In this document: one piece after another, positions 57,433-64,000 of the stretch | Layout: each line of letters begins with the position of its first letter | Position numbering within the stretch: the stretch's first letter is position 1 | Assembly: GCA_033807695.1 (NCBI GenBank) | Contig: CM066302.1 | Span: forward strand, 3,224,001-3,288,000 | DNA: 64,000 nt | Source: Daedaleopsis sinensis | Taxonomy: Eukaryota; Basidiomycota; Agaricomycetes; Polyporales; Polyporaceae | Reading direction: 5' to 3' | Made by a program: the position numbers and the translations under genes | Notes under the pieces: model-generated | Database searches by the model: none | What the model saw: only the letters and a program-made list of their open reading frames with translations | What the model was told of the DNA's origin: nothing

Positions 57433-58166
57433 GGTAAGTTTTGCCGACGAGACTGTCTGCGCGGGTCGCGAACGTGTGTCCGGCCGTGCGGCTTGCTGTA
57501 GCTGCGGGGACGTGGACGATGAGAAGGAATGGAAGAACCGTCGTCGGCTGCTGGGGGATCGCGATTAGGTTTGATAGGTGTTGCGGATTGGGAGGCTGGA
57601 CAGGAATATTTCGAGCAAGCGGAGGTTCGCGACTGGTTAGCGTGGACTTCCGCGGATGCCGCTGAAAATGCAGAACGTTCTGTGAAGGTGGGTCAGGGAT
57701 TCGGGCTTACTAGCCGTCGGCGGTCTCGCCTTGTGCTCGTAGGGAAAGGGACGTGAGAGCACGCGATGTGCGCAGTAAGGGTCCTTGAAGACTGGACGTG
57801 GAATTGATTCCTTCGCGGCCAGGCGTGTTTGCTTGCATTGTACTGGAGTGTGAACGGGACTGGTAGTGTGCGTGTGCTGAATGGGCTGTTCCGGATTGGG
57901 CCCTGCTCCGTGTGGATTGGTTGTCGAGAATAGCAGACGGTGTGTTATGTTAGGGGGACCGTGTTATGTAGATCGCTGCTTTGGCAAGGGGCGTTGATGG
58001 ATGGGAAGAGCGGGAGAGGGTGTACATTCGCTGGTAGCAAGCAGAGTGACGCGTACGGAACTGCATATATACGAGACGATGAAGTACTCGCGGTACTGGC
58101 ACATCCTCATCACTGTCGTACATGTCTGCCGCGCCGCTCGGAGATCAAAAGGGAGCGACTATAGAG
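57433..58166. other. Divergent intergenic region
   Basis: A plus frame at 57529-57756 (ADWEAGQEYFEQAEVRDWLA) looks partly protein-like but has no partner exon that I can find. The remainder should hold the promoter of the gene at 58167. Confidence 0.4.
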
Positions 58167-58954
58167 ATGACCGTCGAAGACGATGTGTCTATGCAGGATG
58201 TCGAGATATTTTTCGACCCCTACCGTTGGATAGAGCACGACCTCGAGAACAACATTAGGTGAGTACGGATATGAAACTGTGCGGGTGTCGCTGACGGGTG
58301 CCGCAGTCGTTTTCGCAGGTACCTGAGGACCAGTCCGCGGAACGGGGTCACGAAGACATTACAGCACGCAGCGGATTCGTCGGACTGGGGCGAGGGCCTT
58401 GAAGACCACGTCGTGTATGAGGGCGGACATCCGCTGCTCATCTACGTCCCTGCGCTATTCTGCTCCGCCGTTAAGCATAAGGGTGGAAGGCGTCCCCACG
58501 TCGACGTGGAAGTGGTGGTACTGCGGAGAGTGGACGAGGAAGGCCTGAGCAGGGTGCGAGAGAAGTTCGGATTCGAGGCTGGTAAGTCACTTGTGTGCTG
58601 CGAACTTCGCATCGCTGACGTGGATCCTTGTCGGACGTGGAACGGGTGTTGTCCGACGTGGACGGGTTGCTCGTAGACGTGTGGTCTGGGTGTATGTTCG
58701 CGGTGGGGAGTTTGTCGAGATCGGGGTCGTTTTCGTCCGTTTGGGAGGTTCGCGATGGACGAAGAGGGAAGAACGTTCCCCTTGACAGTGTCGACGAAGG
58801 CGACGTCGTTCTGTTGGAATGTAATGTGGTCCGCGACGTTGCACTGGAACCTCACATCCATCTGAGGGGGATGACAGTGCTGCGGAGGGCAGCGGCGGGA
58901 TCGGCGGGGGATACGTTCTGGGATTCCCGGCCGTCGTACGAGACTGGGCGATAG
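58167..58954 (+). CDS. Orphan Agaricomycete protein with GD-x-V-x-L-x-C core, copy 2
   Basis: Three exons: 58167-58258, 58319-58581, 58677-58954; phases close to 210 residues. Exon 1 reads MQDVEIFFDPYRWIEHDLEN. Exon 2 reads DHVVYEGGHPLLIYVPALFC, then RPHVDVEVVVLRRVDEEGL and REKFGFEA. Exon 3 carries VDEGDVVLLECNVVRDVAL and HIHLRGMTVLRRAAAGS. The last exon matches the layout of the gene at 45214-46155: an acidic residue, GD, V, L, a Cys, then a strand with RG and a hydrophobic run ending in small residues. I take them as distant members of one family of unknown function. No signal peptide or membrane segment. The plus-strand codon use is rich in G, like the surrounding DNA. Confidence 0.62.
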
Positions 58955-59265
58955 GCGATGGTCCGATGGAGAAGATTACGTGTGTCGCTGTGTAGGATAA
59001 TACCCTTTACGGGCGGTGCTTGAATGGGAACAGGAGTGGTTGTGATCGAGAACAGAAGTGCGCTGGTGCCTCGTTGGGTCGGTGATAGGTCGAAGTCGGT
59101 AGCACGCGTGGGATCCGTATGGGATTCCCCGCTAATCAGGCTACTAGATCTGTTGAGTTGCTACATTACCGTGCGGTATTGCTGTCTAACGTGGTCAGCG
59201 CCCGTGTCATGCATATAAAGTCTATGTCGGTGCACGAAATGTAAACTTTCAGCCCTGTGTATGCT
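58955..59265. other. Short intergenic region
   Basis: Tandem spacer before the MYND gene. A CATATAAAG at about 59212-59220 lies some 50 bases upstream of the ATG and could be its TATA box. Confidence 0.45.
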
Positions 59266-59971
59266 ATGGATAGACTTCCCCTAGGCCCTTGCAACTTTTG
59301 TGGCGCGGTGACGTTCTATTGCTGCTCACGCTGCTACCGCGCATGGTATTGCTGCACTACCCACATTGCCGATGTGAGTGGTTCGTTGCGTTGGTGGACA
59401 AATGCTGAGCTCACCCTACCGTCTCAGGACTGGTCTGCTCATATGAGCAGCTGTGTACCGTACCGGAACCAGACCGTATCTGTCCCGGAGGTATCGGTGT
59501 CGGAACGGTCGCGCGTCGCGGTGAAGGGTTTTGCGTGGTTGCCTTCGAACGGTGAGTGGAAAGCACTGCTCGTGTCCAATCCTATAACAGTAACCGCCAG
59601 ATGAGCTCACGGTGGAGATGGTGACATATACTCCGCGGGGGTTGGGCTATGAGCGCTCGGTGCTGCCGTTGCCCGATCTGAAGCCATTCTTCGGCTGCAA
59701 GATCCCTTCTGAGGTCGTGATTCGTAGCGGACCGGAAGGGGAGCACCTGCGGTGCCCACTGTCTGTGTGGATATGTCCGGCGTCGTTGCGCGGTAGGACG
59801 GATGCGAACAAGGCGTGCGGAACGTTGGGGGGCGAACAGGTGGAAGGCCACGTACGGTGGTATGGCCCTGTAGTGGTCTTGAGATACAAGGGAGGACGGA
59901 GGACGGAATTCGTTGACGTTGGCCCGAATGACGCTGCGGCGGTAGTGGCGTATCTGACATCGCTCGAATAA
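59266..59971 (+). CDS. MYND zinc-finger protein of an Agaricomycete-expanded family
   Basis: Three exons: 59266-59373, 59428-59551, 59601-59971, giving 200 residues. The N-terminal MYND-type finger runs CNFCGAVTFYCCSRC, then WYCCTTH and, after intron 1, DWSAHMSSC; the sixth ligand is His where Cys is usual. MYND fingers bind short proline-rich peptides in other proteins. The rest matches a conserved C-terminal region seen next to MYND fingers in many polypores: LKPFFGCKIPSEVVIRSGPE, HLRCPLSVWICPASL and VVVLRYKGGRRTEFVDVG, ending AAAVVAYLTSLE. The start is the ATG at 59266. There is no SET domain, so this is not a SMYD methyltransferase. Role unknown. Confidence 0.75.
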
Positions 59972-60959
59972 GGTGTACTGGATGCGATTGGGGTTACGAT
60001 GACGTTCTCAGGCGGCAGAGTCTTGTATTGTCTTGAACTGTTTGGGGTAACTGTCTTGAAGAAACATCGTCGCTATTTGGCAGCTACGGTGGACGAAGAT
60101 CGGAGGATGCAGCTGATAGAGTAGCACATGTTATTCATGGATGTGGTCCTACGGGCGTGGAATTTGACTGACAATGGCGCCGTGTCGATAACCCTGTCAC
60201 GTCGGGGACTGTGGTCGCGGTGACTGACGGCACGTTTCTCCCGTGGGTACGGCGCGCAGTTGCTTGGAGCTTCGATCGTTGATGGGATGCGTGGGTAGGG
60301 TTGACCCTATAATGCTGCTAATCCCCGATGCCGTCTACGTGACGGCATCGGCGCGGTTCTGAGCCTGATATACAACGGACGGCCGCTCGGCGAGACACGG
60401 TCGCAGTGTCAATCGCGTCGCCGGCACGACCAGTAAAACATGTGCCGGTGGGACTCGCTCTGTACCTGATGCTATTGTTTGCATAGAAACGACCCCAGCC
60501 CGGAAGGGAACGTGGTAAGCAGAGCGCGGGTTCTGGAGCTGACGGGGAAGGCTCACTGGGTAGCGGCTGGCGTCTGAACGTGGGAGTGGTCAGTCAGGGT
60601 TGTTGTGTGTCGTGCGACGACAGTGCTACTGCGCGTCGCCTCGGAGAGTCGCGAAGTTGTCGAGACGTCTGCGTGGTTAGATTGGGGTTGGCGTGTTACG
60701 TACCTTGCGAGATGCGCTAGCATAAAACTGAGACCTGTGCGTGGTGTGTCGCGACATTGTCTTGTGCCGCAGGAACACCACGAACGAAGGTGGGCGGTGT
60801 TGTCGTGTCGTGCAGAGCAGTATCTGATCTTTCTGAACACCTGCAGCTCTTCAGAAGGCCTGGACGTTGTGTCTGCGTCGTAGCGATGAACATAATCAGC
60901 GAGTATGGTCTGGTTCTGATTGTGTGTAATGGCTCTCACTCACGTCTGTTCGGTCCAGT
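59972..60959. other. Intergenic, holds one perfect inverted repeat
   Basis: Nearly 1 kb without a supported gene. The only structure I see is the inverted repeat at 60325-60351. The end should carry the promoter of the F-box-like gene. Confidence 0.45.
60325..60351. repeat. Perfect 11-bp inverted repeat with 5-base loop
   Basis: CCGATGCCGTC (60325-60335), loop TACGT, GACGGCATCGG (60341-60351). It could be a terminator-like hairpin, a dimer binding site or a small mobile-element end. It stands alone in a gene-free stretch. Confidence 0.8.
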
Positions 60960-62159
60960 ATGCCTTCGGAAGTCGTTGACTTGTCGTTAGGGACGGCCGA
61001 CATCAGAGATTTCATGGCGTGGCGATGCACGTGTCGCGCCGCGTACGCGCTCGCTGTGCAGTCTCTGCGCCGTCGGATGAGAACGTTGCTGGCCCCCTAC
61101 GCATCGGAACCGTCGGAATTCCTCGCATGTATCGGTCGGTTTAAGGCGCTGCTGGGCGGCCTCTTTGCGATTGCCTTCCTGCTACGAGAACGTCCTTTTT
61201 CGTTCAAGATCCTGGAAGTGTTCGCGTCGGACTTGATGTACTACGACATCCGCGTCGCGATGGGTGCACAGCTGAAGGGAAAGGTCAAGATAGTCCCGGT
61301 CTTCATGGACAATGCTGCAAGGAGGAGAAGAGGGGTGTCGGACTGTACCCAGTTCGTTCTCGAAGACGGCCGGCGGGTCGTGCTCTACCAGTCCATGAAC
61401 TGGTCGCCGTTGTGGCCGATCTGCGCCTCCCCTTCTACTGCGCTGTTCAACTACGTCTCGCCTTGGTCGTTCGGCTGCGCGTATCCGGCGTTGACGTTGG
61501 CCCGACGTAGTTTGGTTGCCGACCAGTCCGTCCGGTCCTTACTCCCTTTCGACCTCGCGGTGTTGCAATGCCTGGCGGCGAACGGCGTGGACGTGTCGTG
61601 GTCGCCTGCGAGGTTCGCGAAGGAGGATTTCATGCTATCCCGTGGATACGTCCGGTGCGTGCCTGCACTGCGCGCTGTCTCGGCCGCTCTGTATGGTCCG
61701 GCGGCGGTCGCGTTCGCCGCTGGACCGAGTGGTACGCTGGTGGAGGCTATGGTCGCTGCGGAGTCCCGACGTCGACGGGGGGAGAGCGTTCCGGTGGCAT
61801 GGGACCGTCGTGGACGGGCTTTCCGTCTAGAACGGGACTGTTTTGCTTTCGCTGGCATGTGTCCGAGAGAGCTCCGGTACTTCGGAGACGGTGGTTCTTT
61901 CGTGGACATCGTGGACGGCATATCCTCGGATCGAGTCTTCCTGGAGGAGGGTGACGTGGCACCATTCGGGACGGTGATCGCGTGGCGCCTCGGCTCATCA
62001 TATCTCTGTACCCGTCGCGAAGTGTGTTGGGTGCTGGAGCCGGAGAACGCGGTGGTTCGAGATGGTTTGTTGTGGCTCCCTGCCGTGCCGGGTTTGTCGG
62101 GCGGTAACGGCAGGGCAGCGGGAGTGTCACACGTTGATTTTCTGTATCATCATGGTTAG
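60960..62159 (+). CDS. F-box-like single-exon protein
   Basis: Single exon of 399 residues starting MPSEVVDLSL. The first 40 residues have the spacing of a degenerate F-box: a short acidic helix, DIRDFMAWRCTCRAAYALA, then a basic helix. Next comes FLACIGRFKALLGGLFAIAF and FKILEVFASDLMYYDIRVAM, which resembles the conserved core that follows the F-box in a large Agaricomycete family (a small-residue turn, then a strand with acidic residues). The C-terminal half has GGSFVDIVDGISSDRVFLEE and WRLGSSYLCTRREVCW. Intronless, unlike most neighbours. G-rich codon use matches the surrounding DNA. The F-box call is moderate; the exact substrate is unknown. Confidence 0.65.
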   Translation: MPSEVVDLSLGTADIRDFMAWRCTCRAAYALAVQSLRRRMRTLLAPYASEPSEFLACIGRFKALLGGLFAIAFLLRERPFSFKILEVFASDLMYYDIRVAMGAQLKGKVKIVPVFMDNAARRRRGVSDCTQFVLEDGRRVVLYQSMNWSPLWPICASPSTALFNYVSPWSFGCAYPALTLARRSLVADQSVRSLLPFDLAVLQCLAANGVDVSWSPARFAKEDFMLSRGYVRCVPALRAVSAALYGPAAVAFAAGPSGTLVEAMVAAESRRRRGESVPVAWDRRGRAFRLERDCFAFAGMCPRELRYFGDGGSFVDIVDGISSDRVFLEEGDVAPFGTVIAWRLGSSYLCTRREVCWVLEPENAVVRDGLLWLPAVPGLSGGNGRAAGVSHVDFLYHHG

Positions 62160-62744
62160 TGTAAAGGTCGTGTGTGTTAGTTGCGCTGGGTTCGCAATGT
62201 AGTTTTTCGTTGTGTAGTATACCGTGGATAGTTATGTCAAAGTCTGATTTCTGACTGTACATGGGAATGCGGTTGGGGATAGATAGCGTCTATACGCATG
62301 CTGTGTGTCTTTTCTGCGAAGGGCACGTCGCGAGCGAACAAGCTTTGGCTGTAAGGGGCAGTCGGTGTAGTCGTGGTCCGGATGGTCCGGATTTCTCAGG
62401 GCTACGTCACCGTTCCCACGGTGGTGGGGTTGATTTTCCTGTCTTCGTGACAAAAAGTAGTTGCAAGTAACTACTATCGCCTGAGACTCAACCCGTGGTC
62501 TGGTGTGAGTCTGACGATGAGTATGAGCAGCGGGGACCGAATATGTGAGTGTTCCATTCGGTGGCTTTGCGTACAAACTGAGAGTGTACGGGCCCGCACA
62601 GTAGATGCATCGATCAGCTCGACGTCGCTTCCGCACAGGGCGACGAAAGGCCAGTATACATTGCGACGCGAGTGTTGCTTGTTTCTATACGGTATGGTAC
62701 AGCAGATTCGAACATACACGGGCACCTCGCGGTGCGAGACAGCA
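62160..62744. other. Convergent 3' flank
   Basis: Between the F-box-like gene (plus) and the ribonucleotide reductase gene (minus). A minus frame at 62725-62474 could be spliced to the reductase gene by a 41-base GT-AG intron, but this adds no conserved sequence, so I leave it as flank. Confidence 0.4.
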
Positions 62745-63924
62745 TCAGCGCCTGTGGAGATGGTGTTCCTGCGTTACCGTCGCGACACTATACTCGCTGA
62801 CGGATCTTTCAAAGAAGTTGGTCTTGGCGTCGAGAGTGGTCCGGTCTATGTAAGGGAACTGCGAAGCGGATGGTCAGTGGATAGATGTCTAGAACGTGGC
62901 GGGGTACTGACCGGGTTGGACTTTTGGTACAAGGTGGAGTATCCGAGCTGGAGGAGCAAGTAATCTGCAACGTACTGGACGTAGTCGAGCATCATGTCGA
63001 CGTTGAGGCCCGTCAGCGGCTGGCGAAGCGCGTCTGGGCATACTTGTGAGTGCACAGCAGTGCTCGCGCGACGAGTCCTGACTTACCAGCGAAGAACTTC
63101 TGCTCCAGGTCGACACCTTCCTTGACAATTTCGTGAACTTCTGCCTCCGTGAGTCTCTCCGGAAGATGGTTGTAAAGGAGGCAGGCGAAGTCGGTATGTT
63201 GTCCTTCATCCCGGGCTATGAGCTCGTTCGCAAAGGTCAAACCGGGCATAAGGTTCCGGTCTCTGAGCCAAAAGACGGCGGCGAACGAGGAGGAGAAGAA
63301 GATCCCCTCGACCACGGCGAACGCTACGAGCCGCTTAGAGAAAGAGATGTGCATGGAGTTCGTGAACTGGAGGCACCACTCCGCCTTCGCCTTCACGGCC
63401 GGGAGGAGCTCGATTGCATGAAAGAGTCTGGTCTGGAGTGACGCGTCCTCGATCAGTTCCTGTATCAGCCGACTATACACTTCTGCATGGACATTCTCGC
63501 TGTACAGGTGCGTCAGTGTGGAAACTGTACTCTCAGGTGGCACTGACATTGCTTGTTGCATGCTATAGAAGCACTTTGCTTCTGGCATCTGGACCTCGTT
63601 GCAGAAACGCAGCGCGAGGTTCTCGACGACGATCCCGTCCGCGGTCGCGAAGAAACCGAGTATAATCGACAGAAAGTCCCGTTCCTCTTCTGTGAGACTT
63701 GTACGCCACTGAACAGCGTCTTCAGTCAGGTCCACGTCATCCGCGGTCCAGTACGAAGCTTGCGCGAGTTTGTAGGCGTTCCATATCTATACACGGTAAG
63801 CATGGAGCACTTGGGCTGCCGACTGTCATGAACGCACCGCGGGGTATTCGATTGGAAAAAGGACGTAAGGGGAGCGATAGGGAAGGGGCGGGAGACTTTC
63901 TGGGAGGTCTTGGGCCGTGGACAT
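62745..63924 (-). CDS. Ribonucleotide reductase small subunit (R2), short form
   Basis: Di-iron subunit that carries the tyrosyl radical for making deoxyribonucleotides. Five exons: 63924-63838, 63786-63548, 63499-63087, 63033-62912, 62858-62745, giving 324 residues. All ligands are present: Asp79, Glu110, His113, Glu173, Glu207, His210, and the radical Tyr117 (mouse R2 numbering minus 60). The order is YWTADDVDLTED, ADGIVVENLALRF, IENVHAEVY, VEGIFFSS and DEGQHTDFA, then NPFPYIDRTTLDAKTNFFER. The protein starts about 60 residues later than typical R2 and ends HLHRR instead of the conserved Phe-to-Phe C-terminal peptide. Intron 2 is 48 bases and stop-free. The upstream ATG at 63924 gives a coherent MSTAQDLPESLPP start. 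A second, standard R2 gene is expected elsewhere in the genome. Confidence 0.9.
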
Positions 63925-64000
63925 GTTCAGTGTTGCAGCTTGTGTTCCGGCAGACAGGCTTTAAGAGCACACGCGGTGCTGCTGACCTCCGGTGCAGAGC

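Overview
The window looks like nuclear DNA of a wood-decay Agaricomycete, most likely a white-rot polypore. The reasons are short (about 45-75 nt) GT-AG introns in almost every gene, a secreted class II manganese peroxidase, aryl-alcohol-dehydrogenase-type aldo-keto reductases, and several protein families that are expanded in Agaricomycetes. The species call is inference. There are no bacterial operons, CRISPR arrays, rRNA genes or tRNA genes that I can support.

Left arm (0.4-35.5 kb), mostly conserved genes. In order: exopolyphosphatase (+), manganese peroxidase (+), a DUF1308 protein (-), two tandemly duplicated F-box genes (+), the trifunctional folate enzyme FOL1 (-), EMC2 (+), ribosomal protein eS30 (-), two aldo-keto reductase genes (-), a protein with an MLKL-like four-helix N-terminus and a kinase-like middle (+, possibly decaying), the autophagy kinase ATG1 (+), and a third aldo-keto reductase (-). 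The three reductases share exon structure and a TATA box. The peroxidase and reductases fit lignin and aromatic-aldehyde metabolism, but there is no sign that they form one co-regulated cluster.

Middle (35.9-44.1 kb): one long non-LTR (LINE) retrotransposon on the minus strand. A gag-like ORF1 with a zinc knuckle and an ORF2 carrying endonuclease, reverse transcriptase and RNase H are both open from end to end, and an A-rich 3' tail is present. It lies upstream of the third reductase and reads toward it.

Right arm (44-62.2 kb): an accessory block of sparse, fast-evolving fungal genes. These are two members of one unnamed family sharing a GD-x-V-x-L-x-C core, two or three other orphans, a T5orf172/GIY-YIG-like gene, an ASCH/PUA-like gene, a MYND-finger gene and a single-exon F-box-like gene. 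Long gaps separate them. From about 53.5 kb on, the plus strand is visibly rich in G and T, which opens long, probably spurious ORFs on the minus strand. The window ends with a complete ribonucleotide reductase small-subunit gene (-). It keeps every metal ligand but lacks the usual N-terminal extension and, as modelled, the C-terminal peptide that docks to the large subunit.

Exon coordinates were worked out by hand from splice motifs, reading-frame phase and family conservation. Most multi-exon models close in frame with consistent intron phases.
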